Source: Promethearchaeota archaeon
Lineage (GTDB): Archaea; Asgardarchaeota; Lokiarchaeia; Sigynarchaeales; SOKP01
Direction of reading: 5' to 3'
Length of the DNA: 18,426 nucleotides
NCBI GenBank assembly: GCA_004524425.1
Contig: SDNN01000040.1
Span: forward strand, 1 to 18,426
The position numbers were made by a program, and so were the translations under genes. This document shows positions 1 through 7,600 of the stretch, one piece after another. The notes beneath the pieces are model-generated. The model saw only the letters and a list, made by a program, of their open reading frames with translations, did not search any database and was not told the origin of the DNA. How positions within the stretch are numbered: position 1 is the first letter of the stretch; the number at the start of each line of letters is the position of its first letter.

Positions 1-374
1 CAAGGTTCTGATATGTATAGAAAATAGACATGTACTAAGACAAAAAAGATGCAGACAAAAGAACTGAAACAATGCAGATCCCTCGCTTTACTCTTTTTAT
101 GAAATAACTTCGCATGTTTATTCATCAGAAAACCTTGAAACGAAGAGATTGCAAACCATATGAGTGATGTAAATCCAAGCGCTCTTCCCCATTCCCATAG
201 GTCTCCGTCTATACCACCACTATGATGACCACAACCATAATCTCTATGAATTGAAAGAATAATCTCATGCGGTATGACGATTGAAAGATAAATAATCACG
301 AGTTCTACAATTAGATAGACTTGGAATGCGGTAATCTGATATTTTTTGACCTTTTTTTTTGCTTCTTGAGACAT
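1..374 (-). CDS. Membrane cytochrome b / ferric-reductase-like protein, partial (N-terminal 124 residues)
   Basis: This reading frame starts at an ATG at 374 and stays open to the window edge, so the C-terminal part is missing. The 124 visible residues contain three hydrophobic segments, at about 16-36, 66-85 and 101-121. Between the first two is a His/Cys/Gly-rich external or internal loop (residues 43-60). The third segment carries H101 and H115, that is H-x13-H. This is the bis-histidine spacing known for haem-b ligation in ferric-reductase-like transmembrane proteins. The preceding GRALG at 63-67 is also typical of the start of a helix in those families. A role in transmembrane electron transfer is inferred. 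The redox partner domain, if any, would lie outside the window. It could equally be another small cytochrome b561-like protein. The gene is divergent from the flavin oxidoreductase at 581, but a functional link is only a guess. Confidence 0.55.
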   Translation of the reverse strand, partial: MSQEAKKKVKKYQITAFQVYLIVELVIIYLSIVIPHEIILSIHRDYGCGHHSGGIDGDLWEWGRALGFTSLIWFAISSFQGFLMNKHAKLFHKKSKARDLHCFSSFVCIFFVLVHVYFLYISEP

Positions 375-580
375 GGTAATCTCTCTCATTTGAGAAATAA
401 CAATTTTTTAAATCTTGAAATGATTGCAGGAATAACATGATCTATAATAAAAAGGCTTTTTTTATAGTTCAAAAATAAAATTATAAGTGAGTATATCTAT
501 CGACTTTTTCATAAATTTCATGTTGGAATTTTTAAAAAATCAACTCAACGTTTAATAATTGAAAATTAATCTGTTATATT

Positions 581-1330
581 ATGGAAGAAAAACAAAATAA
601 TTATGGAGATAGCTTCCAACAGCGCTCAAAATATACAAGAAATAATCTTCCACGACATTATCTGGATTGGGCTAAAAAGCCAAAAACCTATAAAATCTAT
701 GAAGATTGTATTTCAAAAATAAAGCTTCCAAAACCAGAGGCCGATTTGGACAGAAGTTTTTGGGAAGTCTTGACGAATCGACAATCAACGAGAAATTTTT
801 CTCAAGAACCTCTCTCTCTCATGGATCTGAGTCTTCTTCTATTTGGGATGGAGGGTATAACACGAGCTTTTACTCAATTTGCCTATCGAATAACCCCTTC
901 TGCGGGTGGTTTGTATCCAATTGAAATCTATCCCGTAGTCAATAATATTAATGACTTAAAACAAGGAATATATCATTATAACATCCCAGAACACAGCGTG
1001 GAATTATTAAAAGCAGGGGATTTCAGAAAGGAAGTAACTGAAGGGTGTTTAGGACAGAGGATGGCTTATAACTCAGCAATTAACTTTATCATGACCGCAG
1101 TCATCGAAAGGTCTAAGTGGAAATACTTACAGAGATGTTATAGATACATTTATTTAGATTGTGGGCACATTGGACAGAATTTATATTTAGTCGCAGAAGC
1201 CTTAAACCTGGGGGCTTGTACCATTGGAGCAATTTTTGATGACGAATTAAATAAAATTTTGGAAATCGATGGCAAAAATGAAACTGCAATTTACGTGGGC
1301 GTAGTGGGAAAAAAAAGAAGCGAGAATTAA
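581..1330 (+). CDS. SagB/ThcOx-type FMN-dependent oxidoreductase (nitroreductase fold)
   Basis: The 249-aa protein has the hallmarks of the SagB/ThcOx branch of the nitroreductase superfamily. RQSTRNF at 67-73 is the N-terminal FMN phosphate-binding arginine motif, PSAGGLYP at 106-113 is the signature loop, and DCGHIGQN at 193-200 begins the helix that packs on the flavin. LGACTIGAIFDDE follows at 210-222. Family members dehydrogenate azoline rings in peptide natural products, but many archaeal and bacterial copies stand alone and their substrates are unknown. No YcaO cyclodehydratase or precursor peptide is visible here, so a ribosomal-peptide role is not supported by context. The ATG start has no Shine-Dalgarno sequence; an AT-rich upstream region suggests a short leader. 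The helical-repeat gene begins 37 bases downstream and may be co-transcribed. Confidence 0.88.
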   Translation: MEEKQNNYGDSFQQRSKYTRNNLPRHYLDWAKKPKTYKIYEDCISKIKLPKPEADLDRSFWEVLTNRQSTRNFSQEPLSLMDLSLLLFGMEGITRAFTQFAYRITPSAGGLYPIEIYPVVNNINDLKQGIYHYNIPEHSVELLKAGDFRKEVTEGCLGQRMAYNSAINFIMTAVIERSKWKYLQRCYRYIYLDCGHIGQNLYLVAEALNLGACTIGAIFDDELNKILEIDGKNETAIYVGVVGKKRSEN

Positions 1331-1367
1331 GTCATTAAATTCTAAATTAATAAACTTTGAATTTTAA

Positions 1368-2111
1368 ATGGAGCAAATAAAAAAGAAGTTTGAAAGAATC
1401 AAAAATTCGAATAATGTACAGAGAATAAATGAATTTTTGATAGAATTAAGTAGAAATCCTAAAAGTGAGTACCTAGAGATTTTAGATCATTTCATGAAAA
1501 ATAGGGATCCAAATATTCTTGATAACATAAAATTAAATCTTATCTTTATTTTAGGGGAAATTGGCAAAATACATGCAATAGACACTGATTACATCAATTA
1601 TTTAATTGATCAATATCAAAAATCTGATAGATGGGTCAGGAATGAAATCATGACTGCATTACAAAAAATCATGCATAATTCTAAATTGCCTGATTCTGTG
1701 TTCGATATTTTGAAGTATTCCATGGTCGATGATTATTATCCGATTCAAAAGAATTCATTAATTATCATGAAAAATTTAGGGAAAATTCCTGAATTTTTGT
1801 ATAAGAACCTTTTAAGAGTACTTAATTCTACAGAATCAGAAATCTTCGAATTAATGACAGGTATTCTAAAAAAATTCATCAAGAATGAAGACGAGTTATT
1901 TGAAATATTAAACATTTTTGAAAATTATAAGGTATTGAATAAAACAATAATGAGAACTCTTTTGATTATTTTTTTTAGTGCTGCGATTAATCTCAGGGAT
2001 TTAGATAACTTTCGAAGCTTAATTTCCAATTCTGATTGGGAAGAGGATTATAAGAAAGATTATCTACAAGAAATAGATACTTTCCAAAAGATCTTAATAA
2101 AAAATTTATAA
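1368..2111 (+). CDS. Helical-repeat (HEAT/ARM-like) protein of unknown function
   Basis: A 247-aa, almost wholly alpha-helical protein with no signal peptide or membrane segment. Helix pairs of HEAT type are suggested by D-R-W-V-R at 87-91 followed by E-I-M-T-A-L. A second such unit, D-D-Y-Y-P-I-Q at 121-127 followed by a hydrophobic helix ending LGKI, comes about 34 residues later, and the stretch around 52-68 (ILGEIGKI) looks like an earlier one. Such repeats normally form a protein-binding scaffold. I do not recognise a specific family. It lies 37 bases after the flavin oxidoreductase on the same strand. Its last 6 bases overlap the end of the convergent ATPase gene. A partnership with either neighbour is possible but unproven. 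Confidence 0.6.
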   Translation: MEQIKKKFERIKNSNNVQRINEFLIELSRNPKSEYLEILDHFMKNRDPNILDNIKLNLIFILGEIGKIHAIDTDYINYLIDQYQKSDRWVRNEIMTALQKIMHNSKLPDSVFDILKYSMVDDYYPIQKNSLIIMKNLGKIPEFLYKNLLRVLNSTESEIFELMTGILKKFIKNEDELFEILNIFENYKVLNKTIMRTLLIIFFSAAINLRDLDNFRSLISNSDWEEDYKKDYLQEIDTFQKILIKNL

Positions 2112-3335
2112 AATTTCATTAGATTCATATTTTTCCAGTATGGTTTCTAATTCTTGATCCGAATATATTATATCATTAAAAATTTTTATTAAAATTTTAA
2201 TTATCTCTCTTGGATTACCGTTCGTGTTGTTAAATATATTTTTCAAAACTTTTTGATTTAATGGATAATAGGTATCAGGAATATCCTCATAGAATTCGAG
2301 AAAATTCACATTTTTTAAGAACTTCTTAATGCTTTTCCTGTAAAATTGAAAAAGATCACTTTCCTCAAACTCAGAAAGAACAACCGCGTCACTAAACACG
2401 GATACTAAGCTTTCATCCTTTTCTCTTATGATGGACTTTATTTCCTCTAATGCTGCAAACGATTTTAAGGTAATAATAATTCTCAAACCTTTAATTTTAA
2501 TTAATTTTAAGATCTTATTCAATGATTTTCGAGCAGCCACGGATTCTGGAGTATTTATTTCGCTTCCATAAAGATAACTTGGATCAAATATTTCTTCCGT
2601 GCCTTCTTCTGGCTTCATCAAGGAAATTATATTTTCAAAGTCATCGATGAATAACACGCTCCCAAGTTTTGAATTTTCAATCAAGAATTTTAGCATCGTA
2701 AATGCGTATGACTTTTTTCTCAAATCATACAACAGATTCAGGTGAGAAAGATCTTTAAAATCCATTAATCCCCCTAAAAGCCAATTTTCAGCCTCCACAT
2801 TTTTATAAGGGTCTAATTGATGAGCAGTAATAACATTAATGACATCGTTTAGTGCTATCTTGTCTTCAAATTCTGGCGATTGTTGTTTGAAGGCATTTTT
2901 TCTCACTTTATTGATATCTGCGACGTGAAAAAAGCCAAATTTTCTTTCTAAAGATCCCCATCCTTGACATAATTCGCTAATAATGCTTCTTAATACTTCA
3001 ACTCCCATCTCTTCAATAAATTCGGAATATAAATTATAATAGAATTTACGATAAACATTTTCAAGAGAGATATAAATGGTATTGTAGTAATGTAGGCTTT
3101 TTTTTAAGGCCCAAAATAAGTGAGTTTTACCAGTTCCAACTTTGCCAATAATTGGAAGGATGAAATTTTGACTGCCATTGATTTTATCGATGATGGAATT
3201 AAGTAAATCCTTTCTGGTCTCCACAACTCCCAGATCTTCCTTAATTTCTCCTGTGGCAACGAATTTTTTAAAAGGATTAAATCCAGCTTTTAAAAAGTTG
3301 AGAAATTTTTGTTTTTTATCTTCATATACGAGCAA
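2106..3335 (-). CDS. P-loop ATPase of the AAA+/STAND type (Cdc6/ORC- or BrxD-like)
   Basis: The 409-aa protein has a Walker A motif GKVGTGKT at 64-71. A Walker B strand, VLFIDD followed by FEN, sits at 227-235. A sensor-1-like strand, RIIITLKS, is at 285-292, and a GNPREI motif with R376 is in the sensor-2 position. The large helical insertion between Walker A and B (about 100-220, including an ENWLLGG stretch) and the N-terminal FNPF segment resemble the Cdc6/ORC-like or BrxD/DUF2791-like ATPases; I cannot place it more precisely. It probably remodels a protein or nucleic-acid complex in the cytoplasm. The start is a TTG; a TAA lies eight codons upstream in frame and no ATG is available near it. 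It begins 28 bases after the stop of the 213-aa gene, so the two are very likely one operon. No C-terminal winged helix is obvious, which argues against a true replication initiator. Confidence 0.8.
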   Translation of the reverse strand: MLVYEDKKQKFLNFLKAGFNPFKKFVATGEIKEDLGVVETRKDLLNSIIDKINGSQNFILPIIGKVGTGKTHLFWALKKSLHYYNTIYISLENVYRKFYYNLYSEFIEEMGVEVLRSIISELCQGWGSLERKFGFFHVADINKVRKNAFKQQSPEFEDKIALNDVINVITAHQLDPYKNVEAENWLLGGLMDFKDLSHLNLLYDLRKKSYAFTMLKFLIENSKLGSVLFIDDFENIISLMKPEEGTEEIFDPSYLYGSEINTPESVAARKSLNKILKLIKIKGLRIIITLKSFAALEEIKSIIREKDESLVSVFSDAVVLSEFEESDLFQFYRKSIKKFLKNVNFLEFYEDIPDTYYPLNQKVLKNIFNNTNGNPREIIKILIKIFNDIIYSDQELETILEKYESNEIL

Positions 3336-3363
3336 TTGTCTTAGCCTGATATCTTATGTTATT

Positions 3364-4005
3364 TTATATCTTGAGATTTTCAATACCTAGAATAATAATC
3401 CATTTTATGGGGTCAAAATCCATTTTCACATTAACTAGAGGTTCATAACTTACTCTTAAATCATCATTTTCATCTCTTCCGACAATCAAACAGTCATAAA
3501 AGACTGGATCGCCTCTATGATCGATTACAACTCGATCTGCCACGCAGATTCCATTGAAGATAAGACTCACGGGATTATTCAAAATCTCTCCTTGAAAAAA
3601 ATCTAAATGATTTATTGTAATACCATTGGAGTCTTTTAAATAAAGTCCTGCTGTATGGAGCATGTTAATTGTATAAGGAAATGCATCCGAAAATTGTCCT
3701 TCATCAAAGAGCTCCATGATCTCACCAGGGATCATTATTGAATATTCCAAAGGAGAGTCTTGAATATTTTCCCAAATAAAATCTGATTTTTTCGAAAAAG
3801 CTAATTGTTTATTTGAAACCTCTTCAATTCCTACATTTAAGCCATCGGATATCCGTGTTTCGTTTTTATCGGTTATGATTATATTATCCGAAAAAATTAT
3901 TGAATTTAAAGATTCCTTGAATTTGGATATTATTGATCCGTTAAATTCTCCAATTATTTTAATATTTTTAACAGAATCGAATAAAACATTATTATTGTCG
4001 TTCAT
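3364..4005 (-). CDS. Hypothetical protein, probable partner of the downstream ATPase
   Basis: A 213-aa soluble protein starting at ATG 4005 and ending 28 bases before the ATPase gene on the same strand. I do not recognise it. It has no signal peptide or strong membrane helix. Predicted strands alternate with short helices: an N-terminal strand (KIIGEF, about 15-20), a central loop-rich part, then a beta-rich half including VSLIFNG, RVVIDHRGDPVFYDCLIVG (about 160-178) and a hydrophobic C-terminal strand. It is acidic overall. The tight spacing with the ATPase suggests that the two proteins are co-expressed and may form a complex, with this one as a substrate adaptor or sensor. That is inference only. 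Confidence 0.65.
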   Translation of the reverse strand: MNDNNNVLFDSVKNIKIIGEFNGSIISKFKESLNSIIFSDNIIITDKNETRISDGLNVGIEEVSNKQLAFSKKSDFIWENIQDSPLEYSIMIPGEIMELFDEGQFSDAFPYTINMLHTAGLYLKDSNGITINHLDFFQGEILNNPVSLIFNGICVADRVVIDHRGDPVFYDCLIVGRDENDDLRVSYEPLVNVKMDFDPIKWIIILGIENLKI

Positions 4006-4037
4006 TTTTAGCAGCTAGCTTTTTTGCTCTAAGAATT

Positions 4038-4088
4038 GTCGATAATGTATGAATTATCAGACATTCTTTTTCATTCAATAAAGAATGT
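4038..4088. repeat. Two adjacent inverted repeats in a divergent promoter region
   Basis: Between the divergent genes starting at 4005 (-) and 4179 (+) there are two neighbouring inverted repeats. The first has arms GTC-GATAAT (4038-4046) and ATTATC-a-GAC (4053-4062) with one bulged base. The second has perfect 9-base arms ACATTCTTT (4061-4069) and AAAGAATGT (4080-4088) around a 10-base spacer. They could be operator sites for a regulator of one or both genes, or hairpins in the leader of the minus-strand transcript. The sequence alone does not decide between these. Confidence 0.45.
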
Positions 4089-4112
4089 TATATTGTAGTA
4101 TCACAATTTTTT

Positions 4113-4134
4113 ACGTTATATATATAAATATATA
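4113..4134 (+). promoter_or_regulatory. Probable TATA box for the 414-aa gene
   Basis: A long TTATATATATAAATATAT-type run lies 45-66 bases before the ATG at 4179. This matches an archaeal TBP site with a leader of about 20-35 bases. The run is nearly palindromic, so it could also serve the minus-strand unit starting at 4005. Confidence 0.5.
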
Positions 4135-4178
4135 ATTTCTATAATCATATAAATTACACTGAGAAACAACTCTCAAAA

Positions 4179-5423
4179 ATGGGTTCCGCAAGCACCGTTC
4201 AAAAATTATTGAATCTAAGCAAGACAGAATTGTTGAATAGAGCAGAGAAATTCATTTTTTCCACTGGATTAAATGATGGTGCTTCAAAATTATGTAGGGA
4301 AAACATGAAATTTGGTTTGGCTCAATTTCAATTAATCCAAGAAAAGTTTGGTATGGAGCCAAAAGCCTCGTTTATATCTTCTCCCGATGAGACAATCTCA
4401 CGAAATGCCTTTCGATGGAATTCTGGATTGGGATATGGAGGGAGGTTAAATTGGGGAGATGGAAATGAAAAATTCATTTTTATTAATGTAAAACCCAATT
4501 TTTGTGGAATTCTAGTTGGAGGTTTAGATGAAATTCCGAAAGTGTATGATATCATTAAAAATATAGACAAGATTAAAGAAACGGAATTATATCATGATGA
4601 TATTTTAATAAATTGGGATTATGGAATCAGTAATCACTTTATAAACTGTTTTGAAACAAAAACACTCTCTGATGTTAAGCTTCCCCCTTACATGTTTATG
4701 ATTCACGGCTCTGCTCCAGAATTTAGGGATGACCGATATGGGATCGGATTATACGTGGATAAATCAAATACTCTTAAAGAAAGAACCACAAAAGTTAAGA
4801 CTGTCTTTGGAACTCAACACATATTATTAGATTCAGATGCTAAAGAGTACATGGACTTCAGTCTTAAGGCATTACAATTTTCGAACATAAAAAGAGAAAT
4901 AATTGCTACGAACCTATTCGGGAATGAATATAAAGTCATATGCAATCAACCACATCAGTTTTTAAAAGATTATAACAACATGTATTTAGGTTCTAATTGT
5001 ACAGATATTGAACATGAATTGATTCAGGCCAATATTTTTCCTACCACACTCCGAGCAGATATCGCCGCATATTTATTCAAGGGTAAAAAAAATTTCTCTG
5101 AAACAACTTTGAAAAATGCGAATTTTTTAGAAAGAGCAAGAGATTTAGAATTATTAGATTTGTTAAAGAATGCTGATGTTTTACCTCATGGAGGAGGTTA
5201 TAGTTTTCCCGATATTAAGAAGGTAAAAAACGTGTTAGAATATAAAGATCAGAGATATTTTGAGTGCGAATTAAAATCCACAAAAGAAAGATTAAAAATA
5301 ATCAGGGATGTTACAAATCTACAATTTGAATATCGCGGGAGGGATATCGTGTTAAAGACACTTCAATTAGATTTAGGGGAGATTATTGCTAGATTAAACC
5401 CTAAATTTTCATTGAAAGTATAA
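4179..5423 (+). CDS. Hypothetical protein, 414 aa, unrecognised family with conserved-looking glycine/histidine motifs
   Basis: I cannot assign this protein. It is soluble, with no signal peptide or membrane helix. Several stretches look like an enzyme's active-site loops: GYGGRLNWGDG at 85-95, a NHFINCFE region at 152-159, MIHGSAPEFRDDRYG at 174-188, TQHILLDSD at 212-220 and LPHGGGYSFP at 335-344. The C-terminal 70 residues are a basic, strand-rich segment that could bind nucleic acid. The start is the ATG at 4179, which has no Shine-Dalgarno but a strong TATA-like run about 55 bases upstream. The gene is divergent from the ATPase operon, and its stop codon directly abuts that of the methionyl-tRNA synthetase. 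Nearby genes do not reveal its role. Confidence 0.75.
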   Translation: MGSASTVQKLLNLSKTELLNRAEKFIFSTGLNDGASKLCRENMKFGLAQFQLIQEKFGMEPKASFISSPDETISRNAFRWNSGLGYGGRLNWGDGNEKFIFINVKPNFCGILVGGLDEIPKVYDIIKNIDKIKETELYHDDILINWDYGISNHFINCFETKTLSDVKLPPYMFMIHGSAPEFRDDRYGIGLYVDKSNTLKERTTKVKTVFGTQHILLDSDAKEYMDFSLKALQFSNIKREIIATNLFGNEYKVICNQPHQFLKDYNNMYLGSNCTDIEHELIQANIFPTTLRADIAAYLFKGKKNFSETTLKNANFLERARDLELLDLLKNADVLPHGGGYSFPDIKKVKNVLEYKDQRYFECELKSTKERLKIIRDVTNLQFEYRGRDIVLKTLQLDLGEIIARLNPKFSLKV

Positions 5424-7448
5424 TTATCTTATCTTACTTCCGGGTTTAACATCTCTTTCGGGTGTCAGGATGGACACGATTTTTCCATCTTCCGCAGCTA
5501 AGAGCATTCCTTTGCTGGTGATTCCTCTTAATTTTTTTGGTTCTAAATTGGTGAGCACGATAATCTTTTTCCCTTTCAATTCTTCGGCTTTATAATATTC
5601 TGCCAATCCAGCCACTAACGTTCTTTTTTCGGAGCCGATATCCACGGTCAATTTATATAACTTATCGGCCTTCGGTACTTTCTCCACTTTTTCTACCAAA
5701 CCCACTCTTATATCCAATTTTTTGAAATCATCGTATGAAATCAATTCTGGCTCTTCTCCCATTTCTTTTTTACCTTTTAATTTATTTAATTTTTCTTGTA
5801 ATTCTTTCACATCTAATTTTTCAAATAAAGGCTTAGCTTTTTTTATTTTTTGTCCGCTTTTCAAAGAATCTTCATTAATGCTCTGCCAAGATAACTCGTT
5901 TATTTCTTTAGACACGTTCAAGTATTCCAAAATTTTTTGAGAAGTGTCAGGAATGAATGGCGCTAATAAAATGCCGAAAGCATATACCGCTTGTGTACAG
6001 ATGTTAAACACGTGCCCGGCAGCTTCTTTATTTTTCTTGATTAAATGCCATGGAGCTTTATCATTAAGATAAACATTCCCTTCTTTAGCAAAGGAGACAA
6101 TTTCCCTTAGAGCTTTTCTTAATTCGAATTGTTCTAATAATTCACTGATTTTCTCGCCAATAGAATTAAGGCTTGAAATAAATGTTTCGTCGATTTGATC
6201 ATATTCGATTTTCTTTGGAACGGTTCCTTTAAATTGCTTATTAATGAAGGTGAGTGTCCTATGAATGAAATTTCCAATATTATCATTAAGAATTTTAACG
6301 TTATTATCAAATTCGGACCATAAAAATGAGGTATCGCTCTTTTCTGGTCTATTATATACCAAATTGAATCTCCAATAATCGAGAGGGGCCAATTCTAAGG
6401 CTTCGTTAATCCATATCCCCACTCCTCTCGATTTTGAAAACTTGTCATTCTCATACATTAAAAATTCGGTGGATGAAACGTTATAAGGGAGCACTAATTG
6501 TTCTTCTTTCTTTTTGTTTTCATTATACGCCATGAGTAATCCAGGAAACACTATCAAATGAAAGATGATGTTATCTTTTCCGATAAAATATACAGTCTTA
6601 GTATTTTTATTTTTCCAGAAATGATCATATAATTTTGCCTTCTCTTCGATCTTTTCCGCCCATTCTTTTACCGCGGATACGTATCCTAAGACTGCTTCAA
6701 ACCAAACGTATATAGTCTTATCCTTAGCTCCTTCAAATTTAGCTGGGATCCCCCATTCTAAATCTCTCGTGATTGCTCGCTCAGGAAGCCCCTCTTCGAT
6801 GCTATTTAAGCACATTTGTCGAGCATTTTGAGGGATAATTTCATTCTTATCAATAAAATTTTTTAATCGTTCTTGCAGTTTAGGAAAATCCATGTACCAG
6901 TGAGTAGTTTTTCGAATTTCAGGAGAGGAGCCACAAATCGCACATCGAGGCTCTATTAATTCTAATGGAGTCAATAATTTTTGACACTTGTCGCACTGGT
7001 CCCCTCGTGCATTTTCATCTCCACAATGGGGGCACGTTCCTTCTACGAATCTATCCGGAAGAGAAAGGTCATCTTTAGAACAATATAAAGATTCAATTTC
7101 TTTTTCAAAAATGAATCCATTCTTTTGAACTTCTAAATAGAAATCTTGCACGAATTCGATATGCGTTGGATTGTGCGTGATGGTATAATTATCATAGGAG
7201 ATGTTCCACTTTTGAAATAAATCCTTTATCATTTCATGATTCTTGAAGGCTAATTCCTTTGCTGGCACGTTAATTCTCTTTGCAGCAACAGCGACGGGAG
7301 TGCCGTGAGCATCTGACCCAGAAACAAAAACGACATCATCTCCTTTAAGTCTAAGGTATCTAGCGAATACATCTGCAGATAACACACTTCCAATCATGTT
7401 GCCTAAATGGGGAATGGCATTCACATAGGGCCAAGCACTAGTGACCAC
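5424..7448 (-). CDS. metG: Methionyl-tRNA synthetase with fused C-terminal tRNA-binding OB-fold domain
   Basis: Charges tRNA(Met) with methionine. The class-I signatures are HLGN at 14-17 (HIGH motif) and KFSKS at 336-340 (KMSKS motif). Zinc-knuckle cysteines lie at 139, 142, 152 and 155 and at 169 and 172. An anticodon-binding helical domain follows. A Trbp111/EMAP-II-like OB-fold occupies roughly 570-674 (IRVG, KADKLYKL, GITSKGML). This last domain is a separate polypeptide in many archaea but is fused here. The coordinates use an in-frame GTG at 7448, but this is probably not the true start. It truncates the first beta strand, and the only Shine-Dalgarno (7482-7489) is 33 bases further upstream. 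The open frame continues to a TAG at 7488-7490, with ATT (7476-7478) and ATA (7470-7472) codons at good spacing. The real protein is likely 8-10 residues longer. Confidence 0.97.
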   Translation of the reverse strand: MVTSAWPYVNAIPHLGNMIGSVLSADVFARYLRLKGDDVVFVSGSDAHGTPVAVAAKRINVPAKELAFKNHEMIKDLFQKWNISYDNYTITHNPTHIEFVQDFYLEVQKNGFIFEKEIESLYCSKDDLSLPDRFVEGTCPHCGDENARGDQCDKCQKLLTPLELIEPRCAICGSSPEIRKTTHWYMDFPKLQERLKNFIDKNEIIPQNARQMCLNSIEEGLPERAITRDLEWGIPAKFEGAKDKTIYVWFEAVLGYVSAVKEWAEKIEEKAKLYDHFWKNKNTKTVYFIGKDNIIFHLIVFPGLLMAYNENKKKEEQLVLPYNVSSTEFLMYENDKFSKSRGVGIWINEALELAPLDYWRFNLVYNRPEKSDTSFLWSEFDNNVKILNDNIGNFIHRTLTFINKQFKGTVPKKIEYDQIDETFISSLNSIGEKISELLEQFELRKALREIVSFAKEGNVYLNDKAPWHLIKKNKEAAGHVFNICTQAVYAFGILLAPFIPDTSQKILEYLNVSKEINELSWQSINEDSLKSGQKIKKAKPLFEKLDVKELQEKLNKLKGKKEMGEEPELISYDDFKKLDIRVGLVEKVEKVPKADKLYKLTVDIGSEKRTLVAGLAEYYKAEELKGKKIIVLTNLEPKKLRGITSKGMLLAAEDGKIVSILTPERDVKPGSKIR

Positions 7449-7481
7449 CCATTTATTTTTAGTATCCGTTATATTAATTAA

Positions 7482-7489
7482 CCTCTCCT
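7482..7489 (-). promoter_or_regulatory. Shine-Dalgarno sequence of the methionyl-tRNA synthetase gene
   Basis: On the minus strand this reads AGGAGAGG, strongly complementary to the 16S rRNA tail. It lies 33 bases from the in-frame GTG at 7448. It lies only 3-12 bases from in-frame ATT (7476-7478) and ATA (7470-7472) codons, depending on which part pairs. It therefore argues for a non-standard, more upstream start. Confidence 0.6.
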
Positions 7490-7515
7490 AATCATTTAGT
7501 AATAAAACGATTATT

Positions 7516-7527
7516 ATTTTATATAGT
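7516..7527 (-). promoter_or_regulatory. Probable TATA box of the methionyl-tRNA synthetase gene
   Basis: On the minus strand this reads ACTATATAAAAT, a good archaeal TBP site. A start of transcription about 26 bases downstream would fall near 7495, just before the Shine-Dalgarno at 7482-7489. The leader would then be very short unless translation begins at the distant GTG. Confidence 0.55.
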
Positions 7528-7600
7528 TTAAACAAAATCATGTGAATGAATAATTAACGGGATAACAAATCTAATTGCTTGCGATAATGTAACAGCATAT

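Noticed and set aside
581..2111. The flavin oxidoreductase plus helical-repeat gene as a peptide natural-product cluster
   Set aside because: No precursor peptide, YcaO enzyme or transporter is present nearby.
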